DNA from: SAR92 clade bacterium H455
Lineage (GTDB): Bacteria; Pseudomonadota; Gammaproteobacteria; Pseudomonadales; Porticoccaceae
DNA length: 64,000 nt
Assembly (NCBI GenBank): GCA_024802545.1
Contig: CP103416.1
Span: forward strand, 372,001 to 436,000
Direction: 5' to 3'
Positions 1 to 7,291 of this stretch are shown piece by piece. Below the pieces are notes generated by a model. The model saw nothing but the letters and a program-made list of their open reading frames with translations, was not told the origin of the DNA and searched no databases. Position 1 is the first letter of the stretch. Every line of letters begins with the position of its first letter. The translations under genes were made by a program, and so were the position numbers.

Positions 1-511
1 TGCCAAAGCTCTTCAGCAGCACATCCACCACAGGTGCCAGGCAGTTGGTGGTGCAAGAGGCGGCGGTCACTATGGCTTGGTTTGTGTAGAGGTGGTCGTT
101 GACCCCCATCACTATATTGAGAGTACCGTCTTTTACCGGTGCAGAGACTACTACTTTTTTTACAGATTGATCAAAGTAGGGTGCCAGTGCTTTCTGAGAC
201 TTAAAAGTGCCGGTGCATTCGACCACCATGTCCACGCCGGACCAGTTGGTGTCGGCAATATGTTGGTTCTGGCTGTAGGCTATGGATTGGCCCTCAATCA
301 CTATTCTCGCCTCGCTGCCAGAGCCCTCGCTAGTAATACTCTTGTCCCAGGTGCCGTGTACGGAATCGTATTTCAACAGGTGTGCGGCAGCATGCGCATC
401 GCCGACAACTTCATTGATCTGCACGATTTCGTAATCATCGCGGTGCCATGCGGCGCGCAGTGCCAAACGGCCAATGCGACCAAAACCGTTAATCGCTACT
501 TTTATTGTCAT
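1..511 (-). CDS. Glyceraldehyde-3-phosphate dehydrogenase, ArsJ-associated type (partial)
   Basis: N-terminal 170 residues of a GAPDH whose 3' end lies outside the window. It opens with MTIKVAINGFGRIGRLALR, the Rossmann NAD-binding glycine motif, and carries the catalytic cysteine in AASCTTNCLAP near residue 155. The enzyme oxidises glyceraldehyde 3-phosphate with NAD and phosphate in the cytoplasm. Wording such as LALRAAW, AAHLLKYDSVHG and IVTAASCTTNCLAP resembles, from memory, the GAPDH paralogues linked to ArsJ (which make 1-arseno-3-phosphoglycerate for export) more than the glycolytic enzyme. The arsJ gene would be expected just outside the left edge if this is right. The subtype is an inference; the GAPDH family call is firm. 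Confidence 0.85.
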   Translation of the reverse strand, partial: MTIKVAINGFGRIGRLALRAAWHRDDYEIVQINEVVGDAHAAAHLLKYDSVHGTWDKSITSEGSGSEARIVIEGQSIAYSQNQHIADTNWSGVDMVVECTGTFKSQKALAPYFDQSVKKVVVSAPVKDGTLNIVMGVNDHLYTNQAIVTAASCTTNCLAPVVDVLLKSFG

Positions 512-789
512 AGAGTCTGATATCTCTTTTGTTAAGTGGTCCGTGAAGAGACCAGTCAGGCTAAAGATCGCCTGAATTTTGTCGACACAGCGCACAGTAT
601 TTTGCATCAGCTGGTCAACTGTGAACAGGCAAACATTGAATTTGCCAACCGCTCGTGAGTAATCAACCGCAAATGGGTTTCAAATGCACCTTCTTGTAAT
701 AAAGCAGACAGCGAAGCTGGTAGCGAAAGCTATTAACGCTCTCTGCCTGAATTGGAAGGAACCTATTGGATTGTACAGAGGATTTATGG

Positions 790-957
790 ATGAACGGTTA
801 CAGTTTTACTAGCTTGTTGATGATTACCTGCGGCGCTCTTCTAGGTGTCTCGATTGGCATATTTGCCTACGGCTCAGATTTTTGGACCAGTACTGGAATA
901 GGCTGCGCGCTTGCCGCCTGTGTTGCAGTCAGTGAAATCTCCCCGATGTTTGATTAA
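790..957 (+). CDS. Small hydrophobic protein, function unknown
   Basis: A 55-residue reading frame, MNGYSFTSLL..., with two hydrophobic stretches (about residues 6-23 and 30-48) that could each span the inner membrane. An in-frame TTG lies eight codons upstream, but the ATG at 790 follows a GAGG ribosome-binding sequence at a sensible distance. A rho-independent terminator on the same strand about 75 bases downstream supports a real transcript. No family is recognised. Its neighbours are divergent gap and convergent slyD, so it is monocistronic. Confidence 0.45.
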   Translation: MNGYSFTSLLMITCGALLGVSIGIFAYGSDFWTSTGIGCALAACVAVSEISPMFD

Positions 958-970
958 CTAATTCCCACCC

Positions 971-1002
971 ATCCGCGAAACTCAGCAAACTGAGGTTCGC
1001 GG
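971..1002 (+). other. Near-perfect hairpin after the small gene
   Basis: CCGCGAAACTCAG and CTGAGGTTCGCGG form a 13-bp stem with one mismatch and a four-base loop. There is no T-run, so it is more likely an mRNA 3'-stabilising structure than a terminator; the real terminator follows at 1031. Confidence 0.45.
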
Positions 1003-1030
1003 TGATAGATTTCTCATCTCCTCCCATTTA

Positions 1031-1055
1031 AGCCACCCTTAGGTGGCCTTTTTTT
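1031..1055 (+). terminator. Rho-independent terminator
   Basis: GCCACC-CTTA-GGTGGC stem-loop (1032-1047) followed by a run of seven T. It reads out the plus strand and so would end the small gene at 790-957; slyD converges on it. Confidence 0.8.
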
Positions 1056-1077
1056 AGGATCTCTTTTTTAAGAACTT

Positions 1078-1563
1078 TTAGTGGTTGTGTCCACCTGGGC
1101 CGTGAATATGGCCATGCTCAAGTTCTTCTGCTGTAGCTTCGCGAACATCGGCAATAGTCACATCAAAGTTGAGGTCTTTGCCCGCGAGCGGGTGATTGCC
1201 GTCGACAGTAACAGTCTCGTCAGTAACCAGAGTAACGGTTACTGGAACAGCTCCACCCTGACCGGTCTGAGCTTCAAACTGCATACCCACTTCAATGCTC
1301 TCTACGCCTTGAAAAGAGCTGCGTGGAACTTCTTGAATAAGTTCTTCTTGAACTGGCCCATAACCCTCTTCAGCTGACACTTCGACAACCATCTGATCGC
1401 CCACTGATTTACCTTCCAGGGCTTTTTCTAAACCTGGGATAATATTGCCAGCGCCGTGCAGATAGGCCAACGGATCCTGCCCTGCGGAGCTGTCAATTTC
1501 CTGGCCCTGGTCATCAGTTAGTCGGTAGTGAAAGCTTACTGCGCTGTTTTCTGTAATGGTCAT
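1078..1563 (-). CDS. slyD: FKBP-type peptidyl-prolyl isomerase, SlyD family
   Basis: A 161-residue cytoplasmic prolyl cis-trans isomerase and chaperone. The FKBP core (residues 1-65 and 125-145) contains the family motifs PLAYLHGAGNIIPGLEKAL and GDQMVVEVSAEEGYG. An insert-in-flap region occupies about residues 70-125. The tail is short and His-rich (HGHIHGPGGHNH), the reduced counterpart of the nickel-binding tail of enterobacterial SlyD, so metal binding is plausible but limited. ATG at 1563 follows an AGGA sequence eight bases upstream. It is monocistronic and divergent from phoB. Family assignment is firm; a role in hydrogenase or nickel handling is not indicated by any neighbour. Confidence 0.92.
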   Translation of the reverse strand: MTITENSAVSFHYRLTDDQGQEIDSSAGQDPLAYLHGAGNIIPGLEKALEGKSVGDQMVVEVSAEEGYGPVQEELIQEVPRSSFQGVESIEVGMQFEAQTGQGGAVPVTVTLVTDETVTVDGNHPLAGKDLNFDVTIADVREATAEELEHGHIHGPGGHNH

Positions 1564-1682
1564 TATCGAATCCTAGTAGCGTAAAAAGACGACATTATGC
1601 GCGAACGAATGTTAAATATCGACTCTCGAAATGCTCGGTAAATCTAGGTTGTAAATCCGAAAGATCGGAATACACTTTGAAG

Positions 1683-1700
1683 CTGTCATATTTATGTCAT
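1683..1700 (+). promoter_or_regulatory. Pho box upstream of phoB
   Basis: CTGTCATATTTATGTCAT closely fits the PhoB-binding consensus of two CTGTCAT half-sites at 11-bp period. It lies 50 bases before the chosen phoB ATG, implying autoregulation of phoBR, and argues against translation starting at the ATG at 1699 that overlaps it. Confidence 0.85.
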
Positions 1701-1749
1701 GTTGGGCCCATTAAATGAGACTTTTAAAATGAATGATAAGGTTGAAATA

Positions 1750-2451
1750 ATGCCCAAGCATAGAATTCTCATCGTCGATGATGAGGCGGCCATTCGAGAT
1801 ATGCTGTCCATCGCATTGGATGCTGCTGGCTTCAATGTTTTGGAAGCTAAGGACGCACAGCTGGCTCACGCGAGCATAATCGACAACCAGCCGGACTTGG
1901 TACTGCTCGACTGGATGATGCCGGGCACCACAGGTTTAGAGCTATTGCGCCGTTTAAAGCGCGATGAACTGACGGCAAAAATACCCATTATTATGCTCAC
2001 CGCCAAGGCCGAGGAAAATAGCAAAATTGCCGGTCTGGATGCCGGCGCCGATGACTATATCCCCAAGCCATTTTCACCTCGAGAGTTAATTTCCCGTGTT
2101 AACGCCGTATTGAGGCGCATTGGTCGCGAGGCGCTGCAGGAGCCGATTACTATTGGGGAGCTGATATTTGACCCCTTGGGCCACCGCGTCAGTATTGCCG
2201 GAGAGACTGTTAATTTAGCACCTACAGAGTACCGTCTGCTGCAATTCTTCCTCACTCACCAAGAGCGTGTCTATTCTCGCGGACAGATTCTCGACTATGT
2301 CTGGGGTGGCAATGTCTATCTTGATGAGCGCACCGTAGACGTGCATATTCGCCGTTTACGCAAGGCGATTTCAGTTGCAGGCCATGAAAACTATGTGCAG
2401 ACTGTGCGCGGCGCTGGCTATCGATTCTCAGCCCAACTGAGTAACGCTTAA
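1750..2451 (+). CDS. phoB: Phosphate regulon response regulator PhoB
   Basis: A 233-residue OmpR-family DNA-binding response regulator that activates the Pho regulon when phosphorylated by PhoR. The receiver domain (about 1-120) has the acidic pair D10-D11 in ILIVDDE, phospho-acceptor D54 in LLDWMMPG and conserved K106 in PKPF. The winged-helix domain (about 135-230) ends with the recognition motif VDVHIRRLRKAI. Start: upstream in-frame ATGs at 1699 and 1729 exist, but the protein family begins at MPKHRILIVDDE, the ATG at 1750 is preceded by AAGG, and a Pho box occupies 1683-1700. It sits directly upstream of phoR, and Pho boxes recur before the porin, pstS and the gene at 12993. Confidence 0.95.
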   Translation: MPKHRILIVDDEAAIRDMLSIALDAAGFNVLEAKDAQLAHASIIDNQPDLVLLDWMMPGTTGLELLRRLKRDELTAKIPIIMLTAKAEENSKIAGLDAGADDYIPKPFSPRELISRVNAVLRRIGREALQEPITIGELIFDPLGHRVSIAGETVNLAPTEYRLLQFFLTHQERVYSRGQILDYVWGGNVYLDERTVDVHIRRLRKAISVAGHENYVQTVRGAGYRFSAQLSNA

Positions 2452-2507
2452 AACAGCATTATTCAAACAAACGATCAACATAGGGTGCCGATTCGTTGCG
2501 ACCGGGA

Positions 2508-3776
2508 ATGAACAGAGAGATATGGCGGGTAGTGCTTATCAGCCTGTTTTCGGTGATCTTCGGATTTGGTCTCGGTGCTCCCTTTGAAACTCTTGTTGCC
2601 GGTTTAGTCGCTTACAGTCTTTGGACCTTTCGGGTGATCTCTCAGCTGTTTAGCTGGATCGACAAAGGTATGCGTGGCTTTCCGCCGGACACAGATGGTG
2701 TTTGGGGCGAAATCAGTGACACCCTTAATCGTCAGCGCCGCCGTCATCGCCGCACCCAAGAGCGAATGCGTCGCACGATCAATCGCATTACCCGTTTAAC
2801 CGGGGCCCTAGAGGAGGGCATTGTGGTACTGCGCAGTGACCTCACAATCGACTGGTGGAACAGCTCAGCGGCAGGCTTGCTGGCTCTGCGTTCCAATGAT
2901 CGCGGCACCGCCGTCACCAACCTGATTCGCGGCCCTGAATTCGTCAGCTATATCAGCCAGAAAGAATTCGACGGCTCTCTCAAGCTCTCTTCAATTAACC
3001 CCTCAGATCCAGTGCTGCAGGTATCCGCCTCGTTCTTTGGCGCCGACGAAATTGTTTTAGTGGTCACCGACATAACCCGCATGACCAACTTAGAGCAGCT
3101 GCGCAAAGAATTTGTTGGCAATGTCTCTCACGAATTGCGCACGCCGCTGACTGTCATGCGTGGCTATCTGGAAACCCTGCAGGATATACCCGGCAATAGT
3201 CAGATGGTGGCCAAAGCCTTCAGCCAGATGTCTGATCAAGTGGTGAGAATGGAAGCCTTGGCTAACGACTTGATTCTTATTTCCCGCTTAGAGTCCGACG
3301 ACCATCCACCAAAGGTTGAGGCAGTTAATCTCTATCAGCTGCTGGAAAGTATTGTTGCCGAGGCGGAACTGCTCAGTGAGAGTCAGCACTCGATCTCGTT
3401 AGATTGCGAGGACAACTGCATTATTGACGCGGATGCCGCTGATCTTCGCAGTGTGCTGGGTAATATTGTTTTTAATGCTGTGCGCCACAATCCACAGGGC
3501 GCTGATGTAGCAATAAAAGTCACTCGCTATAAGAGCTATATTAATGTCTCGGTCAAAGACAGTGGTAAAGGTATAGACCCGATGGAAATTCCACGCCTTA
3601 CTGAGCGTTTTTACCGCGGCGACAGTAGCCGCAACTCAGACACTGGCGGCACCGGTTTAGGCTTGGCTATCGTCAAGCACGCCCTGACGCGCTGTGATGG
3701 CAGGCTGACCATTAACAGCCGCCTAGGGCAGGGCGCAGAATTTGTTTGTCGCTTTCCTCTTGTTCCACGAAGCTAG
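2508..3776 (+). CDS. phoR: Phosphate regulon sensor histidine kinase PhoR
   Basis: A 422-residue membrane histidine kinase partnering PhoB. Two short hydrophobic segments near the N-terminus (about residues 5-40) form the membrane anchor, with no large periplasmic sensor, as expected for PhoR, which senses through the Pst/PhoU complex. A PAS-like domain (about 90-190) precedes the HisKA box VGNVSHELRTPL with H208, then an N-box (NAVRHN), G1 (DSGKGID) and G2 (GGTGLGLAIVKH). An in-frame TTG at 2496 is an alternative start; it has the better-spaced AGGG sequence, whereas ATG 2508 has little room for one. It lies 56 bases after phoB and is probably cotranscribed. Confidence 0.94.
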   Translation: MNREIWRVVLISLFSVIFGFGLGAPFETLVAGLVAYSLWTFRVISQLFSWIDKGMRGFPPDTDGVWGEISDTLNRQRRRHRRTQERMRRTINRITRLTGALEEGIVVLRSDLTIDWWNSSAAGLLALRSNDRGTAVTNLIRGPEFVSYISQKEFDGSLKLSSINPSDPVLQVSASFFGADEIVLVVTDITRMTNLEQLRKEFVGNVSHELRTPLTVMRGYLETLQDIPGNSQMVAKAFSQMSDQVVRMEALANDLILISRLESDDHPPKVEAVNLYQLLESIVAEAELLSESQHSISLDCEDNCIIDADAADLRSVLGNIVFNAVRHNPQGADVAIKVTRYKSYINVSVKDSGKGIDPMEIPRLTERFYRGDSSRNSDTGGTGLGLAIVKHALTRCDGRLTINSRLGQGAEFVCRFPLVPRS

Positions 3777-3831
3777 TTCCTAAGGTAGTCTTCAAGGCTA
3801 GGAAGTCCCCCGCGCCAAGTTGCCCCTGAGG

Positions 3832-4893
3832 TTATCCGCTACTCGCCACATTTAAAATCCAGCCAATTAAAAGTACTTGAGGCAGAGTAATCAGTGGCAG
3901 GAAAAGGGCGATTTTCCAAGATTTTGTGACATCTTTCAGCACCATAATTTCAGTGTAATCCGTGGCCACTCCAGCCATTAAAAACGTAAAGCCATTGCCA
4001 GGCGCAGCGGCCCGGGTCAGCAGATCAGCGGCGATCGGCGTTGAGCCTTCAGAGCAGACTTCGATAATCGTGGCCGCAAGCAATGTGAGCATCAGTCCAG
4101 CCACTGTTGGGCCAAAATAATTCTGATAAAAATCCAAGGGCACAGTGGCGCGGATCAGTACCGCGAGAACAATGCCGAACAGCAACCAGCGGAACACCAT
4201 GCGCGAGTCGCGGATACCGTCTATTAACAGACTGCCTAATGCGCGGGGCGAGTATTCTGCAGTTTTTATTAATCCAATAATGCCGGAGCAGAGTGACTGC
4301 TGGTCTGAGGCGCAGGTTTCAAGCTTATGGGGGTTTGGCGGCAGTTTCCCTCCGGCGACCAACCCATCAAAGAGGATTCCCGTTGCCATGCCGATCAACA
4401 TCGATAGGGCAATAAACATCAGCGTCCACTGCCAGCCGATCAAGCTGACCATAATGATTGTGAGGGACAGCGAGTTCCAAGGGCTGGCGATGAGGAAGGC
4501 CATCAGCTGGCCGATACTGGCGCCGCGCTCGTAGAGCTTGGCACCGACCATCAGTATGCCGTGGCTACACAGATCAAGAACAACGCCAGCTAAGGTGGCG
4601 CGGAAAATACCTTTGGTGCTGCCACCCTCACCTAGAGCTGACATCACAAGTTCTCTTGGGATACGTTCGAGCAGGCCGACAAATACAACAGCGGCCACCA
4701 GACCCAACCACATTTTATTCACCAGCTCGAAAATCCCCTCGCTCATAATGCTAAGCCACTCAGGCATATCCACTCTGTCCGCCATCAACCAAAAAAGTAA
4801 GTAACCGATCACTACTGTTATACCCGAGCACCAGAAAAGGTAATCCGGGCGAGGCTTGGCCGCAGGTTTATCTGATGGGCAGCAATCACTCAT
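3832..4893 (-). CDS. SO_0444-type Cu/Zn efflux permease (ArsP/DUF318 family)
   Basis: A 353-residue inner-membrane permease with about eight hydrophobic spans and a Cys-pair N-terminus, MSDCCPSDKP. Conserved segments GVVLDLCSHGILMVGAKLYERG and EVCSEGSTPIAADLL place cysteines inside the membrane region, typical of the DUF318/ArsP permeases; the closest remembered relative is the Shewanella SO_0444 copper/zinc exporter. Start: an ATG at 4941 is in frame, but ATG 4893 follows GGAGAGAA and overlaps the regulator's stop by eight bases, so translational coupling is likely. Its partner upstream is a CueR-numbered regulator with a MerR-type promoter, so copper-induced export is the best inference. 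An arsenical substrate is the main alternative. Confidence 0.82.
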   Translation of the reverse strand: MSDCCPSDKPAAKPRPDYLFWCSGITVVIGYLLFWLMADRVDMPEWLSIMSEGIFELVNKMWLGLVAAVVFVGLLERIPRELVMSALGEGGSTKGIFRATLAGVVLDLCSHGILMVGAKLYERGASIGQLMAFLIASPWNSLSLTIIMVSLIGWQWTLMFIALSMLIGMATGILFDGLVAGGKLPPNPHKLETCASDQQSLCSGIIGLIKTAEYSPRALGSLLIDGIRDSRMVFRWLLFGIVLAVLIRATVPLDFYQNYFGPTVAGLMLTLLAATIIEVCSEGSTPIAADLLTRAAAPGNGFTFLMAGVATDYTEIMVLKDVTKSWKIALFLPLITLPQVLLIGWILNVASSG

Positions 4894-5284
4894 AATTTCT
4901 CTCCGACAGGGAATCAATAATGGCGCATTCAGGTGAGTCATCAGCGGCGCAATGACCGAGTAGATTACTCAGTAGTTCATGCATAGAGGTGAGGTCGGTG
5001 ATTTGCTGCTCTACCTGTTGCTGGCGCTGGATAACCAGTTGATGGACTTCGGCGCTGCGGCGGTTGGGGTCGCGCCAGAGCTGCAGTAGTTGGCGGCATT
5101 CGTTGAGGGTAAAGCCAAACTGGCGGGACTGACGGAGAAATATAAGTTCGGCTACTGCGGTCTTTGAGTAGTCGCGATAACCATTTTCCAATCGCCTTGG
5201 CGCTGGCAGAATCCCCTCCTCTTCGTAGTAGCGAACCGATTTGACCGGGACGCCGCTAAGGTTGGCAAGCTCTCCAATTTTCAT
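4886..5284 (-). CDS. MerR-family copper-responsive regulator, CueR-like
   Basis: A 132-residue MerR-family activator. The winged helix-turn-helix occupies residues 1-70 (MKIGELANLSGVPVKSVRYYEEEG), followed by a dimerisation helix and a metal loop HCAADDSPECAIIDSL. Counting from the ATG at 5284, the ligands are C112 and C120 and residue 77 is Ser, the same numbers that define Cu(I)/Ag(I)/Au(I)-sensing CueR and distinguish it from zinc-sensing ZntR, which has Cys there. A GTG at 5296 is in frame, but GGAG is correctly spaced for ATG 5284. It is first in an operon with the permease and presumably controls its own promoter at 5317-5347. Confidence 0.9.
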   Translation of the reverse strand: MKIGELANLSGVPVKSVRYYEEEGILPAPRRLENGYRDYSKTAVAELIFLRQSRQFGFTLNECRQLLQLWRDPNRRSAEVHQLVIQRQQQVEQQITDLTSMHELLSNLLGHCAADDSPECAIIDSLSERNYE

Positions 5285-5316
5285 ATGCTGCTCCACACTG
5301 ATAGCAAGTGTAGAGA

Positions 5317-5347
5317 ACTATAGACCTTCCAGCGGGTGGAGGGTCAA
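5317..5347 (-). promoter_or_regulatory. MerR/CueR-type promoter with 19-bp spacer
   Basis: On the minus strand, TTGACC (5347-5342) and TATAGT (5322-5317) are separated by exactly 19 bp, the overlong spacer of MerR-activated promoters. The spacer contains ACCCTCC-N7-GGAAGGT, an inverted repeat close to the CueR operator of copA. It lies about 33 bases before the regulator's start. Confidence 0.88.
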
Positions 5348-5427
5348 GGGCGCGGTGGGGCTCTATTTTAAAGGCTATTTATTACAACCAGTTTAGTCCG
5401 CGCAGCGCAGCCTTTTATTACAAGCCT

Positions 5428-5913
5428 TTAGTCCGCACAGCGGAAACTATAGTGCAGATAAAAATCCCCTTCCCGCTGCCGACTAGCTTCAGTCCACTGT
5501 TTTTCGACCGCCCAACCCTGGGCACAGTAATGAGCCATTTCAATATGCAGGCGCTGAATGGCGATAGTTACCGATTCCTCGAACTTTGCGTTGGGTCGCA
5601 GAGAGTAGCTCTGCCGAGCGGCAAAGGATTTTCCTGGGCTGTGATTCATTGAACCTGGCGCGGCGACCGGTCGCTCAGCCATACCCGAGACCGGATCAAC
5701 CGTGCCGTCACCATAGAGCTCTGTGGTTGCAGTGCTAATCGGTTTTTTCGCCCGGGGTTTGGCTTTTGATTGCTGTTCGCAGTCAATAATTCGGTTCATG
5801 AAATCCGGCGAATCGGCGTCATCTGTATCAAAGTCACAGGCGCCGAATGCATTGGAGCACAGCAGTAGGCCGGTGATACAGAGAAGTTTGGCGGTGTTCA
5901 TGGCGATGCTCAT
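5428..5913 (-). CDS. Secreted protein of unknown function
   Basis: 161 residues with a likely Sec signal peptide (cleavage after SNAFG-A, about residue 24; ATG at 5901 is an alternative start). The mature part has four cysteines (CDFDTDD, IIDCEQQ, HYCAQG, FRCAD) that could form two disulfides, a basic/proline linker, and a C-terminal region FYLHYSFRC. No family recognised. It is monocistronic, convergent with nothing and flanked by the copper regulator's promoter and the porin terminator. Periplasmic location is inferred from the signal and cysteines. Confidence 0.65.
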   Translation of the reverse strand: MSIAMNTAKLLCITGLLLCSNAFGACDFDTDDADSPDFMNRIIDCEQQSKAKPRAKKPISTATTELYGDGTVDPVSGMAERPVAAPGSMNHSPGKSFAARQSYSLRPNAKFEESVTIAIQRLHIEMAHYCAQGWAVEKQWTEASRQREGDFYLHYSFRCAD

Positions 5914-5984
5914 TTCGATAGTCTCAATGATGTATTTAAAAGGGCATTTTAGCCTGATTGCTTTGGTTAGCTTTAGTTAAATAT

Positions 5985-6014
5985 AAAAAAGGTGGAGCCC
6001 CGAAGAGATCCACC
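5985..6014 (-). terminator. Terminator of the porin gene
   Basis: GGTGGA / TCCACC stem with flanking A/T runs on both sides; on the minus strand the stem ends in a T-run, 34 bases after the porin stop codon. The flanking runs would let it work in both directions. Confidence 0.8.
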
Positions 6015-6047
6015 TTTTTATTTAGCATTTAGCGTTAATAGCGCTAC

Positions 6048-7016
6048 TTAGAACTTATGTTCCATACCTAGGCCATAGGCAGTGGCGTCTGTATCAGCTT
6101 CGCCAACGGAAGAGTCTGTGTTGTCTGTGTAAAACACATAGAGCTTAGTGCCTTTGGCTAACTTGTAATCAGCACCCAGCGACAGTGAGTCTTCTTTATC
6201 GCCATCGGCATCATCTTCGATTGAGCCATACTGAGCCTTAAGCGTGGTTTTGCTGTCGAGCTTATAGGCGGCGCTGACAAAGAATCCAGACTCGTCCTTG
6301 GTGCCCAGGTTATCTTCGTTCTGCTGGTACATAACGCCAAGCTTCAGTGCGTCAATTTTATACTGAGCAACAATGCGCATCAGGTCTTGGCTATCCACAT
6401 CTTGGTCGCCGGCAACTGCTAAAAAGAGATTGTCTTTGGTGTAGCTGACCGAGTAAGAGATGCCGTCAGTCAGGCCGGTGTCGTCATTGCCATCGCCGTC
6501 AACATCCTCGCCTTCGCCAGGTATCATGGCAACAGTAGTGGCGAAGCCATTGATGTTGGGAGAGGTGTAGGCAACTATATTGGAGACGCGGTTCTCGCCT
6601 TCAAAGGTATTTTTAATGTCACCCTCAAGGTCATTGAATAGATCAATTTTGTTCTGTGCCAGTTTGGTTGGGGTGTCGTGCTTGCCGGCCCATACAGTGC
6701 CAAAGCCGCCTCTAATACCAGCCATAATATTGCGCTGGTTGAAGGTCTGGCCTTTTGTATCGCCGTCATCAATGGCAATCTCGAATTCTGCTTTATAGAC
6801 AGCGTAAAGTCCGTCAGCGATTTCAGTCTTACCTTTAACACCAAGACGCGATGCATTGCTGTTGAGTTTCCATTGGTCAGCCGAGCCATTGTCGGCATTG
6901 ACTACCGAGACATTAACTTTACCGTAAATAGTGCTGTCGATCGGGCCGTCCGCGAAGCCATAGGAGGCCATGCTTAAGGTGGAGGCCACTGCGGCAAAAA
7001 GAAGTACCTTTTTCAT
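6048..7016 (-). CDS. Gram-negative outer-membrane porin, phosphate-regulated
   Basis: A 322-residue general-porin family beta-barrel with signal peptide MKKVLLFAAVASTLSMASYGFA. Family hallmarks are the alternating amphipathic strands, GVKGKTEIADGLYAVYKAEFE, the GRNA-like loop NQRNIMAGIRGGFGTVWAGKHDTP and the C-terminal phenylalanine (GMEHKF). Its loops are unusually acidic (for example GEDVDGDGNDD). The upstream gap carries two tandem Pho boxes on its strand and it is divergent from pstS, so it probably serves as the phosphate-starvation porin, a functional counterpart of PhoE or OprP. Substrate preference cannot be read from sequence, and the acidic loops do not suggest strong anion selectivity. 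Confidence 0.88.
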   Translation of the reverse strand: MKKVLLFAAVASTLSMASYGFADGPIDSTIYGKVNVSVVNADNGSADQWKLNSNASRLGVKGKTEIADGLYAVYKAEFEIAIDDGDTKGQTFNQRNIMAGIRGGFGTVWAGKHDTPTKLAQNKIDLFNDLEGDIKNTFEGENRVSNIVAYTSPNINGFATTVAMIPGEGEDVDGDGNDDTGLTDGISYSVSYTKDNLFLAVAGDQDVDSQDLMRIVAQYKIDALKLGVMYQQNEDNLGTKDESGFFVSAAYKLDSKTTLKAQYGSIEDDADGDKEDSLSLGADYKLAKGTKLYVFYTDNTDSSVGEADTDATAYGLGMEHKF

Positions 7017-7087
7017 ACAAAATCCCCAAAAATTAAATTACTACAAGGTTAATAAGCTAAATAGTCGGTTACATAGTCAGCTGCTTT

Positions 7088-7138
7088 ATGACAGCAGGGT
7101 GACAACTCTATGTCCAAAATATGACATTATTGTGACAG
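7088..7138 (-). promoter_or_regulatory. Two tandem Pho boxes for the porin
   Basis: Read on the minus strand, CTGTCACAATAATGTCAT (7138-7121) and TTGTCACCCTGCTGTCAT (7105-7088) are both Pho-box-like, with starts 33 bp apart (three helical turns). They lie 72-122 bases before the porin start. Confidence 0.75.
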
Positions 7139-7195
7139 TCATAAAAACGCCATAAAAATTACATAATTCGAGCTTGATTCCCTTTTCGGGGGATT

Positions 7196-7217
7196 TTGTC
7201 ATATTTCTGTCACATAA
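7196..7217 (+). promoter_or_regulatory. Pho box of pstS
   Basis: TTGTCATATTTCTGTCACAT: two PhoB half-sites at 11-bp period, followed about 5 bp later by a -10-like CATAGTCT. It would drive pstS and the downstream pst genes. Confidence 0.85.
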
Positions 7218-7291
7218 ATTCCATAGTCTAGCCAGGCAAGCAAAAATTCGTTAATTAGTCGCACAGCCTGTGCCCTATTGTGGAGAGAAAC

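Noticed and set aside
1078-1563. SlyD as a nickel/hydrogenase accessory gene
   Set aside because: The metal-binding tail is short and no hydrogenase or nickel gene is nearby.
5388-5440. Short near-duplicate containing TTTAGTCCGC and CAGCG around the stop of the secreted protein gene
   Set aside because: Two copies of a roughly 25-bp segment, most easily explained by local slippage; no functional sign.
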